Counted from the first letter of the stretch, positions 6,557 through 14,708 are shown. The stretch: 18,577 bases of DNA from Limiplasma sp031556335 (GCA_031556335.1 JAVBTE010000153.1:1-18577); one strand, 5' to 3'. Notes: generated by a model from the letters alone, not told the origin. Numbers and translations are program-made.

Positions 6557-8206
6557 TCAGTTCCCCGACGGGGTGGCGCTGGGCTCCACAGCCGGTTCAG
6601 CCGGAAGCGCGGGCGTTTGAGGGGGCGCCACGGGCGCGTCCTGCTGCGGAGAGACGGGGTGGGCTTCGCCGCCGTTCATGAGCAGGCTGGTAACAACCCG
6701 CAACAGGCTTTCGGGCAGCTTGGGCAGGATGTTCATCAGCAGCTTTTGCGCGTTCATCGCCAGCGTTTGCATAAAGATCCCCATATCTTGCTCGGACATT
6801 TGCAAAGGCTGGGCGGCGGTTTCGGGCGTGGCAGAGAGAAGGGCCTGGAAGCTTCCGTCGTCGTCCCTCAACGCAGCATTGATGTCCAGGGTGATTGTGG
6901 GCTTGTCGGTATCGGCGAGTGTCATCAGCGCGGCGTCGCCTTCCTTCAGGAACAGGTCCACCTTCGTGTCCACGGCGGCCTCGGAGGTTTGCTGCGCAAA
7001 CCGGACGAGCGCTTCGGACCCTTGGGAGGAGAGACTCAAAAGGCCATTGCCGCCGTTTTCCACGGGGGTATAGACGCCTTTCAGCGCGCCGTTCATGCTG
7101 TCCTCGGCTCCGGTTACAGCGAAATCCATGTCAAAGCCGCCGTCTTTGTTTTCATTCACAAAGCCGTTGATCGCCAGCATGGGCTTGTCGTTTTCCCCGG
7201 TAGTCAGGTTCAGAGCGTGGTTCGCCTTGTCGGCGGTGGTCAGGCGGTTATAGTCCAGGTTCATGTAGGCGGTGAAGTCCTGTTCCGTTTCCGTGCCCTC
7301 GGCGTCCGTCGCGGTTGTCTTACCTTTGACGGTGACCGGCATGGTCATGGAGATCAGGTCCGTATCCGTTTGCAGCGCGGTGAGGTCCATCTGGATTTCC
7401 ATTTTCTGGAGCTCCGCTTTGGCCTCGGCCACCGCCTCGTCCACTTTCGTTTCCAGTTCTTCCGGGGTCAAAGAGCTGTTTTCGGGGATGGCGGCCAGTT
7501 GCTGGCGGATGTTCTTCTTCACGATTTCCATATCAAAAATGGGCAGGAGATCATCCCGGGTCAGGGTCAATTCCACCTTTGTGGTGGCGGGGTCGTGGGT
7601 ATCGGCGGTGAAGTCGCCCTGGGTGATCACGGCCTTTTTTTGCAGGGCCAAAACCCAATCCGCATAGTCCTCATCCCCGGTCAGCTTCACGAAAAACTCG
7701 CGCATTTCCGCTTCGGTCATGGACGTTACATCCTTGCCGAAGGCGGCGGTGGAGCCCATCATGGCGCCGCTGTTGAAGCCGTGCTGGAACTGGGCGAACA
7801 TCTCATTGCCGGCGCCGCTGCTTTGCATGGAAGTTTCCAATACCTTTTGCAGGTCAGCCATGGCAAAGTAGAGCACCCCGTCGTACAGCATGGGGGAATC
7901 AAGGAACAGACCGGTTTCATCCATGCGGCCGTTGAGGGTGAGGGCCTCTTCCTGGCTGAGCAGCAGGGAGAAAGCGCCCACGTCCCCCTGGGCGGTGAAG
8001 CGAAGGGCCAGCACCTTGCACAGGTCGGCCAGGATGGGGTCCTGGCTCAGGTCTTCCCCAGGGGTTACGGAGATGGTGGTGACCACCTGCTTGCCGTCCG
8101 TCAGGGCTTTTTCCAGCAGGGAAGGTTCGGCCGTCGCCAGGGCGGACAAGGGCAGCAGCAGGGCGATGGCAAGGCAGAGCAACCGCGTGAAGAGTTTCGA
8201 TTTCAT
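6557..8206 (-). CDS. Secreted protein of unknown function
   Basis: 549 aa. ATG at 8206 is chosen because AGGAGGAAAA lies immediately upstream (8212-8221) and the protein then opens with a signal peptide (MKSKLFTR, hydrophobic core, LSALA-TAEPS cleavage region). Upstream in-frame codons would displace it. Cys11 does not form a lipobox. The mature part is acidic and rich in alternating beta-strand patterns interspersed with amphipathic helices, for example a charged helix around the PEELETKVDEAVAEAKAEL segment. The last 30 residues are a proline/alanine-rich tail ending in PSATPSGN. There are no catalytic motifs, and I recognise no family. The strand pattern is vaguely like LolA/LppX-type beta-baker folds, but that is only an impression. 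It is a single-gene unit between convergent SDR and downstream cap genes, probably located at the cell surface or secreted. Confidence 0.85.
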   Translation of the reverse strand: MKSKLFTRLLCLAIALLLPLSALATAEPSLLEKALTDGKQVVTTISVTPGEDLSQDPILADLCKVLALRFTAQGDVGAFSLLLSQEEALTLNGRMDETGLFLDSPMLYDGVLYFAMADLQKVLETSMQSSGAGNEMFAQFQHGFNSGAMMGSTAAFGKDVTSMTEAEMREFFVKLTGDEDYADWVLALQKKAVITQGDFTADTHDPATTKVELTLTRDDLLPIFDMEIVKKNIRQQLAAIPENSSLTPEELETKVDEAVAEAKAELQKMEIQMDLTALQTDTDLISMTMPVTVKGKTTATDAEGTETEQDFTAYMNLDYNRLTTADKANHALNLTTGENDKPMLAINGFVNENKDGGFDMDFAVTGAEDSMNGALKGVYTPVENGGNGLLSLSSQGSEALVRFAQQTSEAAVDTKVDLFLKEGDAALMTLADTDKPTITLDINAALRDDDGSFQALLSATPETAAQPLQMSEQDMGIFMQTLAMNAQKLLMNILPKLPESLLRVVTSLLMNGGEAHPVSPQQDAPVAPPQTPALPAEPAVEPSATPSGN

Positions 8207-8252
8207 AGGGTTTTCCTCCTTCATCTTTGAAGTAATGGGCAGTGCATATGCA

Positions 8253-8276
8253 AACGATTGGGATGCCAAAATCGTT
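8253..8276. promoter_or_regulatory. Inverted repeat upstream of the secreted-protein gene
   Basis: AACGATT (8253-8259) and AATCGTT (8270-8276) form a 7-bp dyad with a 10-nt spacer, about 47 nt upstream of the start codon. It could be an operator or a leader hairpin. No convincing -10/-35 pair was found around it, so the promoter is unassigned. Confidence 0.4.
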
Positions 8277-8335
8277 GCTTTCAAATCTCTTTTGTGCGTA
8301 TTTCGCTGTCGTGTGGAGAACGGGAGAAGGTATGG

Positions 8336-9463
8336 TTACGGCTTTAGCCAGACCGTCTGGTTGACGATGGGGGTATAGCTTTGGATCAGTTTCACCACCT
8401 TTGCGCTGACGTTGTGGTCCAGATAATCAAGCGGCAGGGCGGCGGGTTCCCCGCTTCTCCGCATGGCGATGGCAAGTTCCGTGGCCTGCAAAACCCTGTC
8501 CGGGGTAATGCCGCCAATGACCACCGTGCCCTTGTCCAGCACTTCCGGGCGCTCGGTGGAGGTGCGGATGAGCACGCCGCAAAATCCCAGCATGGCGCTT
8601 TCCTCGCTGAGGGTGCCGCTGTCCGAAAGCACCACAAGGCTGTTCATCTGCAGGTGGTTGTAGTCAAAAAAACCAAGCGGGGTGACGTTTTTTACCAGGG
8701 GATGGAAGGTGAAGTTCCGTTCCTTGATGAACTTCATGGACCGGGGATGGGTGCTGTAAATGACGGGGCAATCGTAGGTTTCCGCCATGTGGTTGATGGC
8801 CTGCATCAGGGAGAGAAAGTTCTGTTCCAGGTCGATGTTTTCTTCCCGGTGGGCGGAAACCAGAATGTAGCGGCCCGGCTCAAGGCCCATGCGTTCCAGT
8901 ACGTTGCTGGAGGCGATCTTTTCCATGGCGCCGTCCAGCACCTCCCGCATGGGGGAGCCGGTCACGAAAACGGTTTTCCCGTCAATGCCCTCAGAAAGCA
9001 GATAGCGGCGGCTGTTTTCGGTGTAGGGCAGGTTGATGTCGGAAATGTGGTCCACGATCTTCCGGTTGATCATTTCGCTGACGTTCCAGTCCCAGCAGCG
9101 GTTTCCGGCTTCCATGTGGAAGATGGGAATTTTCAGTCGCTTGGCGGAAATGGCGGAAAGGGCGCTGTTGGTATCGCCCAAAATCAGCACAGCATCGGGC
9201 TTTTCCTCCGCCATCAGCCGGTAGCTTTTGGCGATGATGTTGCCCATGGTTTCGCCCAGGTCCGCCCCCACGGCGTCAAGGTAAAAGTCCGGCGCCCGAA
9301 GGGCCAGCTCCTGAAAAAAGACCTGGTTTAAGGCGGGGTCATAGTTTTGCCCGGTGTGCACCAGGACATGGTCAAAATACTGGTCGGCGCAGCGGATGAC
9401 CGCCGACAGGCGGATGATCTCCGGCCGGGTGCCCAGTACGGTCATCAGCTTGAGCTTCTTCAT
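8336..9463 (-). CDS. capG: UDP-N-acetyl-L-fucosamine synthase (CapG/WbjD), UDP-GlcNAc 2-epimerase family
   Basis: 375-aa non-hydrolysing epimerase that converts UDP-2-acetamido-2,6-dideoxy-L-talose to UDP-L-FucNAc in the cytoplasm. ATG 9463 shares one base with the TGA of capF (TGATG), and GGAG lies about 12 nt upstream; a TTG one codon earlier is not needed. Diagnostic stretches are MTVLGTRPEIIRLS at the N-terminus, VHTGQNYD, LGDTNSALSA, HMEAGNRCWDWNVSEMINRK, VDHISDINLPYTENSR, VSAHREENIDLE and LSDSGTLSEESAML. The HMEAGNRC variant, unlike HVEAGLRT of WecB/MnaA, and the direct linkage to capF favour CapG over generic UDP-GlcNAc 2-epimerase. Full length, all family motifs present. Its product would feed a surface polysaccharide. 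Confidence 0.9.
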   Translation of the reverse strand: MKKLKLMTVLGTRPEIIRLSAVIRCADQYFDHVLVHTGQNYDPALNQVFFQELALRAPDFYLDAVGADLGETMGNIIAKSYRLMAEEKPDAVLILGDTNSALSAISAKRLKIPIFHMEAGNRCWDWNVSEMINRKIVDHISDINLPYTENSRRYLLSEGIDGKTVFVTGSPMREVLDGAMEKIASSNVLERMGLEPGRYILVSAHREENIDLEQNFLSLMQAINHMAETYDCPVIYSTHPRSMKFIKERNFTFHPLVKNVTPLGFFDYNHLQMNSLVVLSDSGTLSEESAMLGFCGVLIRTSTERPEVLDKGTVVIGGITPDRVLQATELAIAMRRSGEPAALPLDYLDHNVSAKVVKLIQSYTPIVNQTVWLKP

Positions 9464-10599
9464 CAAGGGGAGCTCCTTTCCGGCGTTACGGGCAGGGGAT
9501 AGGTGTCCGGATGGGCGGGGTCAAACCGTTCGTTGGCCCACATCAGCGTGATCAGCTCCCCATCGCCCAGGTTTTCAATGTTGTGGGTGTACCCCGGGGG
9601 AATGTCCACCACGGTGGGCGGATCGCCGGAAACGGGATAGGAATAGACTTCGTCCTCGTTCACCTTGCGAAAGCGGACAACGCCCCGGCCGGACACCACA
9701 ATGAACTTTTCGTGCTTGGTGTGGTGCCAGTGCTGGCCCTTGGTGATGCCGGGGCGGCTCACGTTGACGCTGATCTGGCCATAGCCGCCCATGTGCAGCA
9801 ACTCGGTGAAGGAGCCGCGGGAATCGCTGTGCCGCAGGGCGGGCCGGGCGAAGTCCTCCGGAGGAAGAAAGCTGAGGTAGGTGGCATACAGCTTGCGGGT
9901 GAAGGCATCGCTTTGGTCCGCCAAATCGAAGGAGTCGCGGCTTTTTTGAAAGCCGTACAAAAGCCGGGTCAGTTCGCCCAGGGTGATGGAATGCTCCGGG
10001 TGAACGGCGCAAAAGTCCCCCTCCCTGGTGGGCGCGCCCTGAAGGGCGCGAAGGAACTCGGCCAGGATGTCGTCGATGTCGCAAAGGCGCAGGGGTTGGG
10101 CGGGGTCGCTCACCTGGATGGGCAGCCCCCGGGCAATGTGGTGGCAGAAGGTGGCCACGGCACGGTTATAGTTGGGGCGGCTCCAGTTGCCACAGGCGTG
10201 GGTGAGCCGGTAGATGCAAACCCGCGCGCCCGTTTCATCGCCATAGGCCCGCAGGGCCGCCTCGGCGGCGAGCTTGCTGCGGCCATAGGGGTTGTCCAAA
10301 GCGGCCTGGGTGGAACTGGACAGCACCACCGGGGGCCGGCGGCCCGCCTTGAGCATTTCAAGCAGCTCCACAGTAAAGTCGGAATTGCCCCGCTGAAAAT
10401 CCTGTTCGTCGGGGGTGCGATTGACCCCGGCCAGGTGAAAGACAAAATCGGCGGCCTGGCAGGCTTCCAGAAGCTTTGCGGCGGAGGTTTCCACATCCAC
10501 AGGAAACAGAACCGGGCTTCCGGCCACCGCCGGTTCCCGGAGGGTGGCCAGCAAATTCTTGCCGATAAAGCCCCCCGCCCCTGTGATGAGGATGTTCAT
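9463..10599 (-). CDS. capF: UDP-2-acetamido-2,6-dideoxy-hexulose reductase (CapF/WbjC), SDR plus cupin
   Basis: 378-aa bifunctional enzyme of UDP-L-FucNAc synthesis. The N-terminal extended-SDR domain (residues 1 to about 240) has TGAGGFIG at 6-13 and Tyr105/Lys109 in YGRSK. It reduces the 4-keto intermediate. The C-terminal cupin (about 250-370) has the zinc-binding cluster HWHHTKHEKF (His290, His292, His293, Glu297) plus His339 in PPGYTHNIENLGD, which performs the 3-epimerisation. Length and domain order match Staphylococcus Cap5F. ATG 10599 has GGGAGGAA about 9 nt upstream. The same frame stays open far upstream (to 12858), but that is antisense to other genes. It is coupled to capG by a one-base overlap. 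The first pathway enzyme (CapE/WbjB dehydratase) is not next to it. Confidence 0.92.
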   Translation of the reverse strand: MNILITGAGGFIGKNLLATLREPAVAGSPVLFPVDVETSAAKLLEACQAADFVFHLAGVNRTPDEQDFQRGNSDFTVELLEMLKAGRRPPVVLSSSTQAALDNPYGRSKLAAEAALRAYGDETGARVCIYRLTHACGNWSRPNYNRAVATFCHHIARGLPIQVSDPAQPLRLCDIDDILAEFLRALQGAPTREGDFCAVHPEHSITLGELTRLLYGFQKSRDSFDLADQSDAFTRKLYATYLSFLPPEDFARPALRHSDSRGSFTELLHMGGYGQISVNVSRPGITKGQHWHHTKHEKFIVVSGRGVVRFRKVNEDEVYSYPVSGDPPTVVDIPPGYTHNIENLGDGELITLMWANERFDPAHPDTYPLPVTPERSSP

Positions 10600-10632
10600 T
10601 GCGCAAATTCCTCCCAGTGTATATTCCTGCTT

Positions 10633-10662
10633 ATGATACTCCAAAACAGGGGGTGGTGTCAA
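10633..10662 (-). promoter_or_regulatory. Sigma-A promoter of capF-capG
   Basis: On the minus strand, -35 TTGACA (10657-10662, 6/6) and -10 TATCAT (10633-10638, 5/6) with an 18-bp spacer. The start is predicted near 10626, giving a leader of about 27 nt to ATG 10599, which contains the ribosome binding site. Confidence 0.75.
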
Positions 10663-10688
10663 TGTACGGTGGGGCGGGGGCTTCTCCC

Positions 10689-10717
10689 TTGACGGAAGCG
10701 GCAAGGGCCCATATAAT
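10689..10717 (+). promoter_or_regulatory. Sigma-A promoter of the glycosyltransferase-like/thioesterase operon
   Basis: -35 TTGACG (10689-10694, 5/6) and -10 TATAAT (10712-10717, 6/6) with an ideal 17-bp spacer, giving a leader of about 23 nt before ATG 10747. It is divergent from and 27 bp away from the capF promoter, with no overlap. Confidence 0.8.
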
Positions 10718-10746
10718 GAAACCATTCCATTTGTAAGGAGTTTTCC

Positions 10747-12324
10747 ATGCTTGGCGCCCGCATTCTGGTGATTTTTTCCGATATTTCCAAGCCCCAGGCG
10801 ACCCGGATGGTGCTGGAGGCCGCATCCCGCGCCGCCCGGCCCCTGGGCGTTCGCTTTGCGCTTCCCAGCCGCTTTCAGGAGGACATGGAGCCGCTGCCCC
10901 CCGAAGTGTTGGGGGGAACGCCGCCGGAAGGCTATTTGCTTTTTTATCCCGAAGAGGAAGGCCTGCAAGGGGTGCAGCCGCTGCTGACAGATGAGACCCA
11001 TTTTTTGGCGCTGCAAGGGCCCCATGGGTTTTCGGCGAAGTGGGAGCAGGGGCTTTGCAGCCGGTACCGCAAGCTGCCCGCGCCCGACGCGCTGCTCACC
11101 GCCATGGCCGGCGAAACCGGGGACGGGTTGCCGCCCCAGGCGTTTTTGCCCGGCCTTTCGGGGCAGTACGGGGACATGGGGGTGAAGCTGGCCCCGGGGT
11201 TGCCGGTGGTTTGTGGCAGCGAGCCCGTCAAAACCCTGGTGGTGAACCCGGCGTTCGTGTTTGGCAAGATTCATTTTTTGCGGCACGCGGAGACGGAGGC
11301 GAGCCTTTTGTCCATCGCGGCCTTTGTGGCGGGCTACCAGGCGTTTGCCCTGGAGCGGCCGCTTATTTGGCCCGAGGGAAAGCCCCGGGAGCGTTTTTTG
11401 CAAAGACCTGGGAAGGATGCCCTGCCCAGGGCCAACCTGGCCCGGTTTGAACAGCTGGCCGGATTCAGCTTTGAAAAGCGCATGACCGGCCTGCGGGCCA
11501 GCCTGGGCCTGTTTTCCACAGAGGACGGGTACCCGCAGCAAATGCCGCCCCAGCTGCTGATTTCCCAGCGGGCCAGGGCGCTGGTCGCCCGGGCCACCCA
11601 TCCCATGCCGCTTTTCGTGACGGCGTTTTATGAGCTGCCGGACGCCTTGAGACCCGCGCTTTTCTACATGATCCGCTTTTCCTACCTGCGGGCGCTGACC
11701 CACCTGCCCCTGGCCCTGTACGCCGGCGGGCGGCAGGAACGGGCCCTTCGCAGCGCCTTCCCCAACACGTTCAGCTATCCGGACAACGCGCTTTTGCCCA
11801 AGTCTTTGCTGTATGAGGGCATGACCCCCATGCAGCATTTTGCCCGCAACAAGCTGCCCCTGTTGCAGCGGGCCATGAACGCGTACCCCGGCTTTTCTTA
11901 CTATGCCTGGGTGGATTTTGACGCGCTGGCCCATCCCATCTGCGCCCAGGCCATGCCGGACTTTTCCGCCCTGATGGACGACACGGTGCACCTGGCCACG
12001 GTGGGCGGGGAGCCGGACGGGTCCTTTATGGTGGCGCCCTACCGGCATTTGAAGCTGCTGGTGCGGGAAGTGCAGGCCCTGACCCAGGTGGACGCGGCCA
12101 TCAAGCGCAGCTTTTCCGAGCAGGCGCTGCTGAAGCGGCTGATGGAAAAATTTTCGGATATGTTTACCCTGCATCCTATGCCCCGAAAGCATTTGCTGTT
12201 TTTGACCGGGCTTGACCCCATGTTGCTTAGCGAGGGGGAAAAAGCCCTGCTGAAAGACCTGCCCCCGGCGGAGCGGCTGGCAAGGCCCCTGCCCGCAGGT
12301 GGCCGCAAAGCCCCAAAGGAATAA
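10747..12324 (+). CDS. Putative glycosyltransferase-like protein, two-part architecture
   Basis: 525 aa, cytoplasmic (no signal peptide), start supported by AAGGAG at 10735-10740. I do not recognise it with certainty. The N-terminal half (about 1-215) resembles GlcNAc-transferase GT60-type folds: ILVIFSDISKPQATRMVLE at the start, then VVNPAFVFGKIHFLRHAETE and SIAAFVAGYQAFALERPLIW, echoing the family motif of an FxFA segment, an E and a GY-x-P tail. The C-terminal half (about 285-480) has FVTAFYELPDALR, HFARNKLPLLQRAMNAY and SYYAWVDFDALAHPI, a pattern like HtrL/YibB-type proteins (YxAWID). Canonical DxD metal motifs are weak; DFD at 390-392 is a candidate. Divergence from capF/capG suggests a role in surface glycans. 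Family assignment is tentative. Confidence 0.6.
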   Translation: MLGARILVIFSDISKPQATRMVLEAASRAARPLGVRFALPSRFQEDMEPLPPEVLGGTPPEGYLLFYPEEEGLQGVQPLLTDETHFLALQGPHGFSAKWEQGLCSRYRKLPAPDALLTAMAGETGDGLPPQAFLPGLSGQYGDMGVKLAPGLPVVCGSEPVKTLVVNPAFVFGKIHFLRHAETEASLLSIAAFVAGYQAFALERPLIWPEGKPRERFLQRPGKDALPRANLARFEQLAGFSFEKRMTGLRASLGLFSTEDGYPQQMPPQLLISQRARALVARATHPMPLFVTAFYELPDALRPALFYMIRFSYLRALTHLPLALYAGGRQERALRSAFPNTFSYPDNALLPKSLLYEGMTPMQHFARNKLPLLQRAMNAYPGFSYYAWVDFDALAHPICAQAMPDFSALMDDTVHLATVGGEPDGSFMVAPYRHLKLLVREVQALTQVDAAIKRSFSEQALLKRLMEKFSDMFTLHPMPRKHLLFLTGLDPMLLSEGEKALLKDLPPAERLARPLPAGGRKAPKE

Positions 12325-12342
12325 CAAGAAGGAGTTTTTTCC

Positions 12343-12825
12343 ATGCAAGCATTGCCAAGGAAAGAAAAAACCGTCGCGGAGAGCCGTGCCCAGCAGGTGC
12401 ACATCGTATTGCCCGGGGATGTGAACGCCGGGTTTTCGCTGTTCGGCGGCCAGCTGATGCAATGGATTGACATTGTGGCGGCGGTGGTGGCGCGGCGGCA
12501 TTCCGAGTGCCAGGTGACCACCGCGGCGGTGGATCATCTGGAATTTTTGGCCCCGGCCCGGCTGAACGACATCGTGGTGATGCAGGGCCGCATGACCTAT
12601 GCGGGCCAAACCAGCATGGAGGTCTGCGTGGAAACCTTTGTGGAGCAGGTGGACAACGGAGGCCTTCAAAAGCTTGTGAACCGCGCGTATCTGACCATGG
12701 TGGCGCTGGATTATGAGAAAAAACCCACCCAGGTGCCCGGGCTGAAAACCAAAACGGCGGAGGAAAAAGCGGAGTATGAGGCCGCCAGGCTTCGACGGGC
12801 CGAACGCAAGCGGACGCAACCATAA
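12343..12825 (+). CDS. Acyl-CoA thioesterase, hotdog fold (YciA/BACH type)
   Basis: 160 aa, cytoplasmic, hydrolyses acyl-CoA to free acid and CoA. ATG has AAGAAGGAG at 12326-12334 and lies 18 nt after the stop of the glycosyltransferase-like gene, so the two are probably cotranscribed. The family signature spans residues 27-43: VNAGFSLFGGQLMQWID, with Asn28 and Asp43 as the likely active-site residues and the central-helix pattern LFGGxLMxWID. The central strand VDHLEFLAPARLNDIV is also typical. The C-terminal 30 residues are a charged helix rich in Lys, Arg and Glu, present in many clostridial homologues. A single hotdog domain implies a multimer. No functional link to the upstream gene is obvious. 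Confidence 0.9.
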   Translation: MQALPRKEKTVAESRAQQVHIVLPGDVNAGFSLFGGQLMQWIDIVAAVVARRHSECQVTTAAVDHLEFLAPARLNDIVVMQGRMTYAGQTSMEVCVETFVEQVDNGGLQKLVNRAYLTMVALDYEKKPTQVPGLKTKTAEEKAEYEAARLRRAERKRTQP

Positions 12826-12861
12826 CCGCGACGCGCATACAATGGAACCGGAGAACATTGC

Positions 12862-12890
12862 TTGACGATTGTTGGAAAATGAAGTATCCT
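12862..12890 (+). promoter_or_regulatory. Sigma-A promoter of the BIG2 protein gene
   Basis: -35 TTGACG (12862-12867) and -10 TATCCT (12885-12890) with a 17-bp spacer. The predicted start is near 12897, leaving a leader of about 95 nt. That leader contains a perfect 12-bp palindrome at 12923-12934 (GCGGACGTCCGC) that could fold or bind a protein. Confidence 0.6.
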
Positions 12891-12991
12891 GTTACCATAC
12901 AGACGTGCTCCATAAAAACGCGGCGGACGTCCGCTGCTGAACTCTCAAGCGAAAAATACGAAGGCCGATGGGTGAAGGAGTTATCGATACG

Positions 12992-14206
12992 ATGAGAAAA
13001 ACCAAAGTTGTATGGGTTCTGAGCGTATGCCTGGTTCTTTTGGTCGCGCTGGGCTCTTTGGCGGCGGAACAGGTGACCCTTACTCCGAAAAAAGCAAGCT
13101 ATTATGTCGCCCAGGGCAAGGCCGTGGATTTGCGGATCGACATCGCGCCCAGGGCCGCCCGGGGCCGTGGGGTGACCTATGAAAGCGACAATCCCGGGGT
13201 CGCCACCGTCAACGCCCGGGGTCGGGTCAGCGGCGTGGCCATTGGGGAATGCAACATTGTCGTCACCAGCAAATTCGACGAAAGCGTGTCCGTCAAGGTG
13301 CCCGTGTCCGTCATTTGCCTGGCCAAAACCCTGACCGCCACCCTGGACGGCGCTTCCGTAAAGGTGGGCGAGCAGAAAACCCTGCAGCTGACCTTTGCGC
13401 CCGAGGAAACATCGGTGAAGGAAGCGACTTTCAAATCCACCAATCCGCGCATTGCCACCGTGGACGAAAAAGGCGTGGTGACCGGCGTGAAGGCCGGGAA
13501 AGTGGCCATCATCGCCACCGCCGCGGACGGCGGCAACGCCCGGGGCAAGCTGAACCTGACCGTTGTGCAACCCGTGGAGGGCGTCAGCTATAAAACGCCC
13601 CATGTGCGGGTGGGCGTGGGATACCGCAGCAACCTTGCCGCCACCCTGGCGCCCAAGAACGCCACCAACAAAAACATGACCTGGACCTCCAGCGACCCCA
13701 GCGTCGCCACGGTGACGGGCACCACCAACCAGTTCCGAATCAAGGGCCTCCGCTGGGGGCAGACCACCATCACCGGCGTCACCCAGGACGGGGGATACAA
13801 GGTATCGCTGGTGGCGGATATCGGCAGCCTGCGCCACGCCGTTCGGGTCAATAAGCTAACGATCCGAAACGACAAGCCGTATATCACGCTGAAAAACGCC
13901 AGCAACATGAACATCACCGAGATCCGCTACCAGATCAACGGGTTTGACAGCGACGGGGAGCCCATTCAGATGAGCCGGAACCAGGTTCCCCTGCTGGGCA
14001 CCTACGATTATGCCCTCGGCCCCGGGGAGTACACGGACCATGGCATGTTCAACTTTATCAAAAAGATCAAGTACCAGGGCCTGTACCAGTATGACTTCGC
14101 CATTACAGGTTTTAGCACGGACACGGGCTATTACAACGCCCAGGGCGAGCTGGTCTACAAATACAACATTTCACCTCAAAATTACGAGTGGACCAGCAGC
14201 GACTGA
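12992..14206 (+). CDS. Secreted Ig-like (BIG2) domain protein
   Basis: 404 aa. ATG 12992 is preferred over 12968 because AAGGAG lies at 12975-12980 and the protein then starts with a signal peptide (MRKTK, hydrophobic core, cleavage near GSLA-AEQ). Three bacterial Ig-like group 2 repeats follow, at about 28-105, 110-191 and 196-277. Each has the motif series of a D/S-x-P-x-VATV strand and a GxVxGVxxGxxxI turn, for example SDNPGVATVNARGRVSGV and STNPRIATVDEKGVVTGV. The C-terminal domain (about 283-404) starts VNKLTIRNDKPYITLKNAS and resembles DUF5780-like modules found after Ig repeats in Firmicutes. There is no LPXTG motif or transmembrane anchor. Likely a cell-surface or extracellular protein. 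It forms a single-gene unit ended by the terminator at 14267. Confidence 0.9.
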   Translation: MRKTKVVWVLSVCLVLLVALGSLAAEQVTLTPKKASYYVAQGKAVDLRIDIAPRAARGRGVTYESDNPGVATVNARGRVSGVAIGECNIVVTSKFDESVSVKVPVSVICLAKTLTATLDGASVKVGEQKTLQLTFAPEETSVKEATFKSTNPRIATVDEKGVVTGVKAGKVAIIATAADGGNARGKLNLTVVQPVEGVSYKTPHVRVGVGYRSNLAATLAPKNATNKNMTWTSSDPSVATVTGTTNQFRIKGLRWGQTTITGVTQDGGYKVSLVADIGSLRHAVRVNKLTIRNDKPYITLKNASNMNITEIRYQINGFDSDGEPIQMSRNQVPLLGTYDYALGPGEYTDHGMFNFIKKIKYQGLYQYDFAITGFSTDTGYYNAQGELVYKYNISPQNYEWTSSD

Positions 14207-14266
14207 TCCTGCCGCCAAAGGGGCATGCGCCGCCCTTCGAGCATCCCAAAGATTTTTTGCAGCCCC

Positions 14267-14294
14267 ACGCCGGAGGGTTTTCCTCCGGCGTTTT
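14267..14294 (+). terminator. Rho-independent terminator of the BIG2 gene
   Basis: Perfect 10-bp stem (14267-14276 with 14282-14291), loop GTTTT, then TTTT at 14291-14294, located 61 nt after the stop codon. This is a canonical intrinsic terminator. Confidence 0.85.
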
Positions 14295-14362
14295 CGCGCC
14301 CGGCGAACCACGCCGCTTTCCCGCGCATAGGATGTGCTGTGATCCGAAAAGGAGGCGCAGCA

Positions 14363-14689
14363 ATGCCGATTCCTCTCAATATTGCCCAAATGGTGGGCAG
14401 CCCCGTGGGCGTGTCTTTGCAAAACGGCCAGGGAACCTCCGGCGTGCTTTGCGGCGTGCAAAACCGGGAGTTGTACCTGATGGAATATTTGTATCAGGAA
14501 CAATTTGCCCTCAAACACTATCCTGCCGACGACATTCGGGATGTGACGGCATATCCCCCTTGCCGCCTGCCGGGAGCGGAGCCCATGCCCCGCCCCGCCC
14601 CATGGCCCGTTCCTCACCATGGGCCCCATGACGGACAGTGGCACGACCATGGCGAGGCCTGGCATGGCCACCGGCATTGGGTCTACTGA
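14363..14689 (+). CDS. Small protein with Sm/SH3-like N-terminus and histidine-rich tail
   Basis: 108 aa, no signal peptide. ATG 14363 has an excellent Shine-Dalgarno (AAAAGGAGGCG, 14347-14357). The same frame is open upstream, but through the terminator. Residues 1-66 read like a small five-strand barrel (VGSPVGVSLQNGQGTSGVLCGV, then YxxQEQFALKHYPADDIRDVTAY). This pattern is shared by LSm-like and DUF2642-type proteins, the latter found in spore-coat components. Residues 68-108 are low complexity, rich in Pro, Gly and Trp, with eight histidines between 85 and 105, suggesting metal binding. Cys30 and Cys67 are the only cysteines. I recognise no firm family; a spore-coat-like role is an inference from composition. 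It is flanked by terminators on both sides, so it is probably monocistronic. Confidence 0.75.
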   Translation: MPIPLNIAQMVGSPVGVSLQNGQGTSGVLCGVQNRELYLMEYLYQEQFALKHYPADDIRDVTAYPPCRLPGAEPMPRPAPWPVPHHGPHDGQWHDHGEAWHGHRHWVY

Positions 14690-14708
14690 TCCATTCAGAA
14701 GCGTTTTG

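Noticed and set aside
6617..8230. A 537-aa plus-strand open frame opposite the secreted protein
   Set aside because: Gly/His/Val-rich shadow composition, no ribosome binding site. The minus-strand gene has a signal peptide and strong Shine-Dalgarno.
9463..12858. A 3.4-kb minus-strand open frame that would extend CapF by about 750 residues
   Set aside because: CapF has a proper start, ribosome binding site and promoter at 10599-10662. The rest is antisense to the glycosyltransferase-like and thioesterase genes and has low-complexity Gly/Gln/His composition typical of shadow frames in G+C-rich DNA.
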